Positions 34,804 to 42,769 of a stretch of 64,000 bases of DNA are shown here, in pieces. The stretch is from positions 919,001 to 983,000 of the forward strand of contig NZ_CP061080.1 of the NCBI RefSeq assembly GCF_014495845.1. Reading direction: 5' to 3'. The notes beneath the pieces were generated by a model. The model saw nothing but the letters and a program-made list of their open reading frames with translations, was not told the origin of the DNA and ran no database searches. The position numbers were made by a program, and so were the translations under genes. The DNA comes from Aquibium microcysteis. GTDB taxonomy: Bacteria > Pseudomonadota > Alphaproteobacteria > Rhizobiales > Rhizobiaceae. Position 1 is the first letter of the stretch, and each line of letters starts with the position of its first letter.

Positions 34804-36445
34804 ACCGGTGCTGGCCATCGCGGGCCTGTCGCTCGGGCTGCGTCGCGGCGGCTGGCGACCGCTGCTCGAGGATCTGTCGCTTCAGGTGGCGGAGGGCGAG
34901 ACCGTCTGCCTCGTCGGCGAGAGCGGTTCGGGCAAGTCGCTGACCGCGCTCGCGACCATGGGCCTGCTGTCGCCGTCGATCCAGGTCCGCGGCGGATCGA
35001 TCCGCATCGACGGGCGCTCCGTTCTCGATGCGGGACCCTCGGCGATGCGCCGGATGCGCGCGTCCAGCATGGGCATGATCTTCCAGGAGCCGATGACGGC
35101 GCTGAACCCGGTCGTCACCGTCGGGGCACAGATCGACGAGGTGCTGGTGATCCATGGGCGCCAGTCCAGGCGCGAGCGCCGCGCCGAGGTGCTGCAGGTG
35201 CTGGAATCGGTGAACCTTCCCGATCCGGCCGCGATCTACGACGCCTATCCGCACCAGCTGTCCGGCGGGCAGCGGCAGCGCGCGATGATCGCGATGGCGC
35301 TGGTGCTGAAACCGCGCATCCTCATCGCCGACGAGCCGACCACCGCGCTCGACGTGACGACGCAGCGCCAGATCCTGTCGCTGATCAAGGCGCTGCAGGC
35401 GCGCAACCGGATGGGCGTGCTGTTCATCACGCACGACATGGGCGTCGTCGCCGACATCGCCGACAGGGTCATCGTGCTGCGCAACGGCCGCATGGTCGAG
35501 CAGGGACCCGTCGGGGACATCCTGCGCGCGCCCGAGGCGGCCTATACGCGCGAACTCCTGCAGTCGGTGCCGAGCCTGATCCCGGCGGCAAGGCGCCCGC
35601 CCGTCGAGACCGCGCCGGTGCTGACGGTCGACGGATTGTCGAAGCACTATGGCGGTGGCGGACTGTTCGGCAGGCGTCGGAAGGTGGCCGCGGCAGTGGA
35701 CGTCGCCTTCGCGCTCCGGCCGGGCCGCACGCTCGGCATCGTCGGCGAGAGCGGATCGGGCAAGAGCACGGTCGCGCGCTGCGTCATGCGGCTGCTCAAG
35801 CCGGATGCAGGGCGGGTGAACCTCGCCGGCGAGGACATCGCCGTTCTTCCGGAAAAGGACCTGCACGCGAAGCGGCGGCACATCCAGCTCGTCTTCCAGG
35901 ATCCCTATCGCTCGCTCAATCCCCGCATTCCGGTCGGCGAGAGCATCATCGAGGGCCTGACCAACTACGGCACCGCCCGCGCGGCCGCCATGGACCAGGC
36001 GCGTGCGCTGCTCGACCGGGTCGGGCTTCCTGCCGATGCCGTGAACCGCTACCCGCACGAGTTTTCGGGCGGCCAGCGCCAGCGCATCGCGATTGCCCGC
36101 GCACTGGCGCTCTCGCCGCAGGTCATCGTCGCCGACGAGGCGGTGTCTGCGCTCGACGTGGTCGTGCAGAAACAGGTGCTCGACCTGCTGCGCACCCTCC
36201 AGGACGATCTCGGCATCGCCATGCTGTTCATTACGCACGACCTGCGCGTGGCGGCGCAGGTGTGCGACGACATCCTGGTGATGCAGTCGGGAAAGGCCGT
36301 GGAGTTCGGCCCCGCCGCGGACATCCTGCGCCACCCGCGCCACCGCTACACGCGCGAACTCATCGACGCCGCACCGGGCCGGCACTGGGACTTCGCCCGT
36401 TTCCGGGCCGTCGAGACCGAGCACTCCCCGACAACCGGCGCCTAA
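34793..36445 (+). CDS. ABC transporter ATPase with two fused nucleotide-binding domains (DppD-DppF fusion)
   Basis: Cytoplasmic ATPase of 550 residues, GTG start. First NBD about 5-265: Walker A GESGSGKS, signature LSGGQRQRAMIAMAL, Walker B ILIADEPT, H-loop FITHDMG. Second NBD about 275-545: Walker A GESGSGKST, signature FSGGQRQRIAIARAL, Walker B VIVADEAVSALD, H-loop FITHDLR. Both halves carry all motifs, so this one gene replaces separate dppD and dppF, a common arrangement in Rhizobiales. The second Walker B is followed by EAVS rather than EPTS. The stop codon lies inside the first unit of a 19-bp tandem repeat. Confidence 0.93.
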   Translation: MSAEPVLAIAGLSLGLRRGGWRPLLEDLSLQVAEGETVCLVGESGSGKSLTALATMGLLSPSIQVRGGSIRIDGRSVLDAGPSAMRRMRASSMGMIFQEPMTALNPVVTVGAQIDEVLVIHGRQSRRERRAEVLQVLESVNLPDPAAIYDAYPHQLSGGQRQRAMIAMALVLKPRILIADEPTTALDVTTQRQILSLIKALQARNRMGVLFITHDMGVVADIADRVIVLRNGRMVEQGPVGDILRAPEAAYTRELLQSVPSLIPAARRPPVETAPVLTVDGLSKHYGGGGLFGRRRKVAAAVDVAFALRPGRTLGIVGESGSGKSTVARCVMRLLKPDAGRVNLAGEDIAVLPEKDLHAKRRHIQLVFQDPYRSLNPRIPVGESIIEGLTNYGTARAAAMDQARALLDRVGLPADAVNRYPHEFSGGQRQRIAIARALALSPQVIVADEAVSALDVVVQKQVLDLLRTLQDDLGIAMLFITHDLRVAAQVCDDILVMQSGKAVEFGPAADILRHPRHRYTRELIDAAPGRHWDFARFRAVETEHSPTTGA

Positions 36446-36531
36446 GGCGGCAACCGGCGCCTAGGGCAGCATCTGGCGCCTAGGGCGGCAACTGGCGCCC
36501 AAGGCGGCAACTGGCGCCTGAAGCGGAATCC
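36437..36531 (+). repeat. Five-unit 19-bp tandem repeat
   Basis: Five head-to-tail 19-bp units: 36437-36455, 36456-36474, 36475-36493, 36494-36512 and 36513-36531. Consensus GGCGCCTAGGGCGGCAACT. Units 1-4 differ by 1-4 bases and unit 5 is more degenerate. The ATPase stop (TAA, 36443-36445) is in unit 1, and the array ends 6 bp before the -35-like box of the thioesterase promoter. Each unit carries the palindrome GGCGCC. It is not a CRISPR: there are no spacers. Confidence 0.9.
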
Positions 36532-36536
36532 CGCTG

Positions 36537-36561
36537 TTGCCATATATCAGGAACCCTGATA
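36537..36561 (+). promoter_or_regulatory. Promoter region with operator D (perfect inverted repeat)
   Basis: TTGCCA (36537-36542), 2 bases, then TATCAGG-AAC-CCTGATA (36545-36561), a perfect 7-3-7 inverted repeat and the best copy of the shared element. The geometry relative to the -35-like hexamer is the same as at sites A and C. No good -10 is visible. It lies 26 bp upstream of the thioesterase ATG. Confidence 0.65.
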
Positions 36562-36587
36562 GCCGAATGGCGAACGGGAGGAACGTG

Positions 36588-37514
36588 ATGGGCGGTCAGG
36601 ACGGCATCGGCGGGATCGAAGTCTGGCGTGGCGGCGTCAACGCCTGGGAATGCGACGAGATGGGTCACATGAACACCCGGTTCTACGTCGTGCGTTGCAT
36701 GGAGGGCCTGTCCGTCCTGTTCGCGTTCTCCGGCCTGCCCGGCATCTTCGCGGCAGGCGCGACCGTGACCCTGCAGGTCGACGAAATGCACATCCGTTTC
36801 CACCGCGAGGCGGCCGTGGCGACGCCGCTGCGGCTGACGGCGGGGTTCGTGCGGGTGGGCGAGGCGGATGCGGACGTGGTGGCGCTGCTGCATCACGGCA
36901 TCGGCGGAGCGCTCGCGGCGACCTTCCGGGTCGTGCTGAGGGCCGCTGCACCGGACGGCGGCGCGGCGGAATGGCCGGCATCCTTCCGCGAGCGGGCAGC
37001 AGGGCTCGGCATGGCCGTGCCGGCGGAGGCGCGCCCGCGCAGCGTGAAGAGCGGGCCGGTCCCGGCGATCGATGCAGCCCGCGCGCTCGAGGCCCACAGG
37101 CGGATCTCGCTCGGCGCGCTCGCGCCCGCCGACTGCGATGCCTTCGGGCGCATGCTGCCGCAGAAGTTCATGGGCGCCGTCGCCGACGGCATCCGGCAGC
37201 TGACGACGCCGCTGCGCGAAGTCGTCGTGGCGCATGCCGACCCCGCGCCGACGCATTTCGGCGGGGCGGTGCTGGAATTCCGGATGGTGCATTGCGGCCG
37301 GCCGCGCACCGGCGACTGTTTCGAGGTCCGCTCGGCCTTCACGGCGGCCGACGGCAAGACGATGTCGCTCGAGCACTGGATGATCGACCCGATCGACGGC
37401 CGGGTCTGGGGCCATATGGAATCGGTGGCGGTCGTGTTCGACATCGACCGCCGCAAGATCGTCGGCATCACCGCCGCGGCGCTCGAAGCGCTCCGCCCGA
37501 TGATGCTCGCCTGA
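36588..37514 (+). CDS. Double-hotdog acyl-CoA thioesterase family protein
   Basis: Protein of 308 residues from ATG at 36588, with GGGAGGA upstream. The first hotdog (about 10-140) has NAWECDEMGHMNTRFYV, matching the 4HBT-type D-x2-GH-x-N motif, followed by the central helix and FRVVLRA strand. The second half (about 165-305) repeats the pattern: CDAFGRMLPQKFMGAVADGI, FEVRSAFTAADGKTMSLEHWMID. Such proteins hydrolyse acyl-CoA thioesters and could recycle CoA in aromatic catabolism. It is the only gene directly behind operator D, and the next gene is convergent. Confidence 0.75.
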   Translation: MGGQDGIGGIEVWRGGVNAWECDEMGHMNTRFYVVRCMEGLSVLFAFSGLPGIFAAGATVTLQVDEMHIRFHREAAVATPLRLTAGFVRVGEADADVVALLHHGIGGALAATFRVVLRAAAPDGGAAEWPASFRERAAGLGMAVPAEARPRSVKSGPVPAIDAARALEAHRRISLGALAPADCDAFGRMLPQKFMGAVADGIRQLTTPLREVVVAHADPAPTHFGGAVLEFRMVHCGRPRTGDCFEVRSAFTAADGKTMSLEHWMIDPIDGRVWGHMESVAVVFDIDRRKIVGITAAALEALRPMMLA

Positions 37515-37565
37515 CCGTATCCGGGGCCGCGCCTTCGTCGAAGCCGCGGCTCCCGTGTCCTTCGC

Positions 37566-39104
37566 CTATTCGGCCGGGCTCATCGGCGCGCAGGCGAAGT
37601 TCGCCGCATCGTTGGTGTCGCCGCTGCCCTTGTAGGTCGCGATCGTCGGATAGGGGCAGAGCGGTCGCGTCATCGGGCTGTCGGCCTTCGAGGCGATGAT
37701 CCGCTCCGGCGCCTCGCCCTTCTCGACCCAGTTCTCCAGAGCAGTCAGCATGTCGAAGCGGTCGGGTCCGGCGCCGCCGCGGCAGTGGCCGACGCCCGGC
37801 GCGAGGAAGTAGCGCACGCTGTCGGTCACCGGTGCATCGATCTGCGGCCCGACGGTGGCCTCCACGGCCTTGTAGTATTGCAGCGTCTGCAGCGCGCTCG
37901 GGCCGGAATCGTTGAAGCCGTGCCAGAGCAGGAGCTTGCCGCCGCGCTTCACGAAGGGCGCGATGTCGGGATCCGTCGGGATCATGTAGTCGGTCGCCTT
38001 CGTCCCCAGCAGCTTCGCCATCTCCGTGTCGGGATCGAAGGTCAGCGGATCCCAGTCCGGGTCCTGCTTGTAGAGATAGGCCGTGGCGACGCCGCCGAAA
38101 TGGACGTTGAGTCCCTTGGGCAGCGGCGGAATGCCCACGAAGCGCATCACCCAGTCGCTCTCGCCGCCGCGCAGCGTCGGGTCGGACACCGTGAGGCCGT
38201 CGGGCGTGACGTAGCCGGCATAGAGCTTGCGCACCGCGCCGGCCTGCTCCGGCGACAGGCACGCGGCGCCGGCGGTCTGGCCGGCCTCGCACTCGATCTC
38301 GGCCGGATCCCAGGTGCAGGCGAGCGGGTTGGTCAGGTAGCCGTCCTTCACCCCGTCGACCGCGTCGCAGGCCGCGATCACGGCGTCGCGGATCAGCGGC
38401 ACCTGCTCGGCGGTGATCAGCGCGCCGGGCGTGTTGCGGAAGACCTGCGCCCGCTGGATCGACTGGGAGTAGAGCACCCAGCTGAACACCGGCGCGCCGG
38501 CGATGACGCCGTCGAAATCGTCCGGATGGCGCTGCGTTTCGGTCATGCCCTGGCGCCCGCCCGTCGAGCAGCCCTGCCAGTAGGCATGCGTCTGCGGCCG
38601 GCCGTAATGGGCCGCCACGAGGGCCTTGCCGACGACGGCCGACACGTGGGCGGCGCGCTCGCCGAAATCGGCGAGCACGACCTCGTTGAGCTGGCCCTTC
38701 TCCGTGATCATCCAGTCCATGCCGAGAGATTCGGTGCCGCCGTGGCCCATGTTGGTGCCGATGGTGGCGTAGCCGCGCGCCAGTGCGGGCGCGGCCGTCT
38801 CCAGCTTGGTGTCGCCGGCGAAGCCGCTGCCGCCGAGGGCGAGGAACTTGCCGTTCCAGTCCAGCGGCAGGCGCGTGACGGTGACGATCTGCGAGCCGGG
38901 AGCCGAGGCATTGACCGCCTCGACCTCGCAATAGGCGGGCAGTCCGTCCGCCGCGGCGACGTCGCGGGCGGCGGTGACGGTGGTGTCGGCGACCAGGCCG
39001 GGCTGCATGAGCGCGGCGCAGTCGGCGGCGAGCGCCGCCTGCGCGGTGCCGGCCGCCAGGACCAACGCCAGTCCGGCGGCGACTGTCTGTCTTCGGGTCG
39101 TCAT
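37566..39104 (-). CDS. Secreted tannase/feruloyl esterase family enzyme
   Basis: Serine esterase of 512 residues, exported by an N-terminal signal (TVAAGLALVLAAGTAQAALA, cleavage near 27). ATG at 39104 has AAGGAGGAG upstream; longer in-frame starts read through an Arg-rich non-coding stretch. The tannase-family CS-D-HC arrangement is complete: Cys179-Ser180 in GCSTGG, Asp399 in HGFNDSG and His440-Cys441 in GVGHCRGG, where the two Cys bridge next to the active site. Family members release ferulate, gallate or similar acids from plant esters, or hydrolyse MHET in one case. A feruloyl ester is the best guess given the ferulate operon at 1836-7154. Confidence 0.85.
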   Translation of the reverse strand: MTTRRQTVAAGLALVLAAGTAQAALAADCAALMQPGLVADTTVTAARDVAAADGLPAYCEVEAVNASAPGSQIVTVTRLPLDWNGKFLALGGSGFAGDTKLETAAPALARGYATIGTNMGHGGTESLGMDWMITEKGQLNEVVLADFGERAAHVSAVVGKALVAAHYGRPQTHAYWQGCSTGGRQGMTETQRHPDDFDGVIAGAPVFSWVLYSQSIQRAQVFRNTPGALITAEQVPLIRDAVIAACDAVDGVKDGYLTNPLACTWDPAEIECEAGQTAGAACLSPEQAGAVRKLYAGYVTPDGLTVSDPTLRGGESDWVMRFVGIPPLPKGLNVHFGGVATAYLYKQDPDWDPLTFDPDTEMAKLLGTKATDYMIPTDPDIAPFVKRGGKLLLWHGFNDSGPSALQTLQYYKAVEATVGPQIDAPVTDSVRYFLAPGVGHCRGGAGPDRFDMLTALENWVEKGEAPERIIASKADSPMTRPLCPYPTIATYKGSGDTNDAANFACAPMSPAE

Positions 39105-39192
39105 CGTCTCTCTCCTCCTTCTGGTTGCACGGCAATGCTGCCGGCGATCCCGCCGCCTCGGCCTCCGGGCTCCTCTCCCGGAATCAGCCCGC

Positions 39193-39921
39193 TCAGCGGA
39201 AGCGTTCGGCCGTCGCGACACTGTTGATCAGCGCGGCGAGCTCCTTGCGGGAGGCGAAGGACGCCTCCGGCGCGGTCGACAGGAAGGCCTTGACGGCCCG
39301 CACCGTGGCGACCGAGTTCCTTGCCAGCTGCGCGACGATGCGCTCCGTCTCGGCCTCCAGCGCGTCGGTCGCGGCGACGACGCCGATGAGGCCGAGCGCT
39401 TTCGCCTCCGGCGCGGAGATCGCGTCGCGGGTCAGCACCAGACGCGCCAGCACCGCGCGGGGCAGGCGGTCGGCGAGCGCGTTCATCACCAGCGTCGGGG
39501 CGATGTCGTGGTTCATCTCCGGCACCTGGAAGAGCGCCGTGTCGGCGGCGACCGCCACGTCGGCGAGAGCGGCGATGGCGCAGCCGACGCCGCTGGCGCG
39601 GCCGCGCACCTGGCTCACCACCGGCACCGGGACCTCCCGCAGGACCTGGTAGAAGTCCAGCACCGGATCGGAGATCAGGCGTCGCAGGTCGAGCGCGGTG
39701 GCGCGGGTGCCGGCCGGCGGCATCGCCGCGCTGCGGCCGGTGCAGAAGTCGGTGCCGGCGCCGCGGACGAGCACTGCCCGCGTGTCCGGGTCGAGGGTGC
39801 GCAGCGCCGACGTGATCGCCTCGGCCATGACGGGCGTCAGCGCGTTGCCGTGATCGGGCCGGCTGAGCTCGATGTCGAGCACGTGGTCGTCGCGCCGGGT
39901 GATGATGACGTCGCTGCTCAC
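39193..39921 (-). CDS. Enoyl-CoA hydratase/isomerase family protein
   Basis: Crotonase-fold protein of 242 residues. GTG at 39921 overlaps the preceding stop (GTGA). Visible elements are LSRPDHGNALTPVM, the first oxyanion segment GAGTDFCTGR, the second RGRASGVGCAIAALADVAVAA, and the acidic region FQVPEMNHDIAP. Not of the HCHL type, since the NGWCFGG and SEINWG motifs are absent. Its coupling to a molybdenum hydroxylase subunit and, 88 bp further, a feruloyl esterase suggests a side-chain CoA pathway. Substrate unknown. Confidence 0.82.
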   Translation of the reverse strand: MSSDVIITRRDDHVLDIELSRPDHGNALTPVMAEAITSALRTLDPDTRAVLVRGAGTDFCTGRSAAMPPAGTRATALDLRRLISDPVLDFYQVLREVPVPVVSQVRGRASGVGCAIAALADVAVAADTALFQVPEMNHDIAPTLVMNALADRLPRAVLARLVLTRDAISAPEAKALGLIGVVAATDALEAETERIVAQLARNSVATVRAVKAFLSTAPEASFASRKELAALINSVATAERFR

Positions 39922-42290
39922 TGGCTGTCTCCTCCGCTGATCGTCTGCCTTGCCCTTGCGTCCTGGATCGCCTGCCAGATCCGCGGCGGCGTCGCCGGCA
40001 TCTCGACGTGACGCACGCCGAGATGGGCGAGCGCGTCCACGACGGCATTGATGGTGACGCCGAGCGCCGGCGTCGTGCCGCCTTCGCCGCCCGGCCGGAA
40101 TCCCATCGGGTGATTTGCCGAGGGGATTTCGCTCAGGTCGGTGACGAAGGACGGAAAGTCGCCGGCGCGGGCGACCGCATAGTCCATCAGGGACGCCGAC
40201 AGCGTCTGGCCGCTGTCGTCGAAGTGCATGCACTCGAGCAGCGCCTGTCCGGCACCCTGGACGATGCCGCCATGGGTCTGGCCGTGCACGATCATCGGGT
40301 TGAGTGCGCGGCCGACGTCGTCCACCGAGACGTAGTTGGCGATCTCCCATGCGCCCGTCTCCGGGTCGATCTCGATCTCGCAGACGGCGGCGCCGTAGGG
40401 AAAGGCGAGACCCGCGGTGACCGCGTCGGCGACGGCGCGGAAGGGGCCTCGCAGCGGCGCGGGCAGGCCGGCGCCGTCCTCGGCCTGACGGGCGAGCTCG
40501 AACAGGGTGGCGACGCGGTTGGTTCCGGCGACGCGGAAGAGGCCGTCCTCGGCGGCGATCTCGTCGAGCGGCCGGCCGGCGAGGGCGGCAAGCACGCTGC
40601 GGGCGCGCAGCACGATCTCCTCCGACGCCTGCCGGAAGACGATGGAGGCGAAACGCAGCGAACGGCCCGAATGCGAGCCGCCGCCGGCAGAGACGAAATC
40701 CGTGTCGCCGGTCCGGATGCGGACGGTTGTGTGAGGGACGCCGAGGAGACCGCCGACGAGTTGCGCGAAGGCCGTCTCGTGGCCCTGGCCGGTGTTCTGG
40801 GTCCCCACGACGACGTCGATCGTCCCGCCGGAGGCGTCGATGGCGATCTCGGCGCGCTCGCGGGGAATGCCGCTGGTGCCCTCGATGTAGTTGCCGAAGC
40901 CGATCCCGCGGCAGCGCCCGCGCGCTCGCGCCTCGGCCCGGCGGGCCTCGAAGCCCTCCCAGTCGGCGAGATCGAGCGCCCTCTGCATGACCGCCTCGTA
41001 GGCGCCGTTGTCGTAGGTCACGCCGAAAGGGTTGCGGTAGGGCTGCGCCTGCGGCGGGATCATGTTGCGGCGGCGCAGCGCGATCCGGTCGAATCCGCAC
41101 TGGCGGGCGGCGAGGTCGATCATGCGCTCGATCGCATACATGGCTTCCGGCCGACCGGCGCTGCGATAGGGGATGGTCGGCGGCGTGTTGGTCATCACCG
41201 CGCGCGCCGCGACGCAGGCAGCCGGAACGCGGTAGAGGCTCGTCATCAGCTGCGCGCCCTTGTTGAGCGGCACGTAGGAGACGGTGTTGGCGCCGACGTT
41301 GGACGTGTTGGTCGAGCGGAAGGCGAGGAAGGTGCCCTCAGCGTCCAGCGCCAGCTCCGCCTCGATCTCGAGGTCGCGGCCCTGGTAGTCGGCGAGGAAG
41401 GATTCGGTGCGGTCGGCGATGTGACGCACCGGACGTCCGGTCTGCCGCGCCGCGAGCGCCAGCGCCACGAACTCCGGATAGAGCGCGTTTCGTGTGCCGA
41501 AATTGCCGCCGACGTCGGGCGGCGCGACGACGCGCACCAGGGCCGGGTCGACGCCGAGCGTCGCGGCGAGCTGGTCGCGCATGGCCACCACGCCGATCCC
41601 GCTCGAGGCGTGCAGCGTGAAGCGTCCGGTGGCGGCGTCATAGGCCGCGGCGCTGCTGCGCGGCTCCATGTGCGCGCCGGTCACGCGCTGGACATGGCTT
41701 CGGAAGGCCACGCGGTGGGCCGCCGCCTCGAAAGCCGCCGCGGTCGCGGCCGGGTCGCCGATCACCGCCTCGAGCGCGAGGTTGCCGGGCACGTGGTCCC
41801 AGAGCAGAGGGGCGTCCGGTTGCATGGCGGCCGAGGCCCGTGTGACGGCGTCGAGCACCTCCCACTCCACCGCGATCCGATCGGCCGCGTCCCTGGCGAC
41901 GTCGTGGCTTTCGGCGACGACTGCGGCGAAAGCCTCGCCGACATGGCGCACCCGGTCGTCCGGCAGGACGCGGTGGGGCGTGCGGGCCCGCTCCGACCCG
42001 TCGGCATTGGCCAGCGGGACGTCGGCACCGGCCTTCGACGTGCCGATCGCGTGAGGAAGGGGGGCGAGCGCCCGCACGGCCGCGTCGCCGCCCGTGAGGA
42101 CGGCCAGAACGCCGGGGACGGCCAGCGCCTCGGCGACGTCGATCGCCCGGATCCGCGCATGGGCGTGCGGCGACCGCGCGAACACGGCGAAGGCGGCGTT
42201 CGCGAAGCGCAGGTCGTCGGCGAACCGTCCGGCTCCGCGAACGAGTCGGTCGTCTTCCGTCCGGAGAACCTCCTCGCCGATTCCCTTCAT
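39918..42290 (-). CDS. Xanthine dehydrogenase-family molybdopterin-binding (large) subunit
   Basis: Molybdenum hydroxylase catalytic subunit of 790 residues, hydroxylating an aldehyde, purine or aromatic heterocycle with water as oxygen source. ATG at 42290 precedes the standard start GIGEEVLRTEDDRLVRGAGRF. Landmarks are VGGNFGTRN (Mo-cofactor region), IPYRSAGRPEAMYAIER, GTQNTGQGHETAF and catalytic Glu736 in RPGGEGGTTPALG. The loop lacks the AYRCSFR Cys signature of CO dehydrogenase, so it is not CoxL. The usual 2Fe-2S and FAD partner subunits are not encoded anywhere in the window, so electron transfer partners must come from elsewhere. Confidence 0.88.
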   Translation of the reverse strand: MKGIGEEVLRTEDDRLVRGAGRFADDLRFANAAFAVFARSPHAHARIRAIDVAEALAVPGVLAVLTGGDAAVRALAPLPHAIGTSKAGADVPLANADGSERARTPHRVLPDDRVRHVGEAFAAVVAESHDVARDAADRIAVEWEVLDAVTRASAAMQPDAPLLWDHVPGNLALEAVIGDPAATAAAFEAAAHRVAFRSHVQRVTGAHMEPRSSAAAYDAATGRFTLHASSGIGVVAMRDQLAATLGVDPALVRVVAPPDVGGNFGTRNALYPEFVALALAARQTGRPVRHIADRTESFLADYQGRDLEIEAELALDAEGTFLAFRSTNTSNVGANTVSYVPLNKGAQLMTSLYRVPAACVAARAVMTNTPPTIPYRSAGRPEAMYAIERMIDLAARQCGFDRIALRRRNMIPPQAQPYRNPFGVTYDNGAYEAVMQRALDLADWEGFEARRAEARARGRCRGIGFGNYIEGTSGIPRERAEIAIDASGGTIDVVVGTQNTGQGHETAFAQLVGGLLGVPHTTVRIRTGDTDFVSAGGGSHSGRSLRFASIVFRQASEEIVLRARSVLAALAGRPLDEIAAEDGLFRVAGTNRVATLFELARQAEDGAGLPAPLRGPFRAVADAVTAGLAFPYGAAVCEIEIDPETGAWEIANYVSVDDVGRALNPMIVHGQTHGGIVQGAGQALLECMHFDDSGQTLSASLMDYAVARAGDFPSFVTDLSEIPSANHPMGFRPGGEGGTTPALGVTINAVVDALAHLGVRHVEMPATPPRIWQAIQDARARQTISGGDSQ

Positions 42291-42370
42291 TCGTCTCGTC
42301 CTCTCCGTCTCGTACCGTCGATGCGACGTCCGCCACGCGCCCGCGCGCTCCTCAGGTCTCGCGACACGCA

Positions 42371-42387
42371 TATCAGGGAGACTTATA
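42371..42387 (-). promoter_or_regulatory. Operator E (degenerate copy) upstream of the molybdenum hydroxylase operon
   Basis: TATCAGG-GAG-ACTTATA on the plus strand, equivalent to TATAAGT-CTC-CCTGATA read toward the operon. One arm is exact and the other matches 4 of 7 positions. It lies 81 bp upstream of the ATG at 42290. Unlike sites A-D it has no -35-like hexamer 2-5 bp away, so it is the least secure member. Confidence 0.4.
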
Positions 42388-42769
42388 ATTCATGAATGCC
42401 ACATTGGATATGTCATTGTTGAAAATTTGCTGCTGCGATCAAGCGCCGGCGGTCCCCGCCGGAGGAGAAGCCATGGACCGGTCCCGACTATCCCGGTGAG
42501 AGAGGACATGCAGAGGTTCGTCGCCGAGCTTCCGTGATCGCCGACGCTCGTGCGGTGCCGCGACGAGCCGCCCGCACCGGTGGAGCCAGCCTGAACCGGA
42601 CCCTCGCCGGCTGCCCGACCGTGCAATCACGCTTCCGAAAAACTCAGACGACGAAAGTTCAGAATAACAAATGAGAAAGATTACCGGTTGCGCTTGACGC
42701 GGATAGCAACTTGTCTAATCTTAATCCATTCGGATTCGGCCCGTTGTGTTCGCCCGGCTTGGAGCGGCG
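42388..42769 (+). promoter_or_regulatory. AT-richer leader region with possible autotransporter promoter
   Basis: No gene is recognisable here. A 7-bp hairpin CCGGCGG-TCC-CCGCCGG occupies 42446-42462. The last 130 bp are markedly more AT-rich than the surroundings. A TTGACG (42694-42699) with TAATCT (42716-42721) at 16-bp spacing could form the promoter for the autotransporter gene. GGAG (42761-42764) precedes its ATG. Confidence 0.4.

Noticed and set aside
36437..36531. Possible CRISPR array
   Set aside because: The 19-bp units are directly adjacent with no unique spacers, and no cas gene is nearby. It is a simple tandem repeat.
39918..42290. Carbon monoxide dehydrogenase large subunit (CoxL)
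   Set aside because: The AYRCSFR active-site Cys loop is absent (IPYRSAGRPEAMY instead), and coxM and coxS are missing. Only the broader xanthine dehydrogenase family call is supported.
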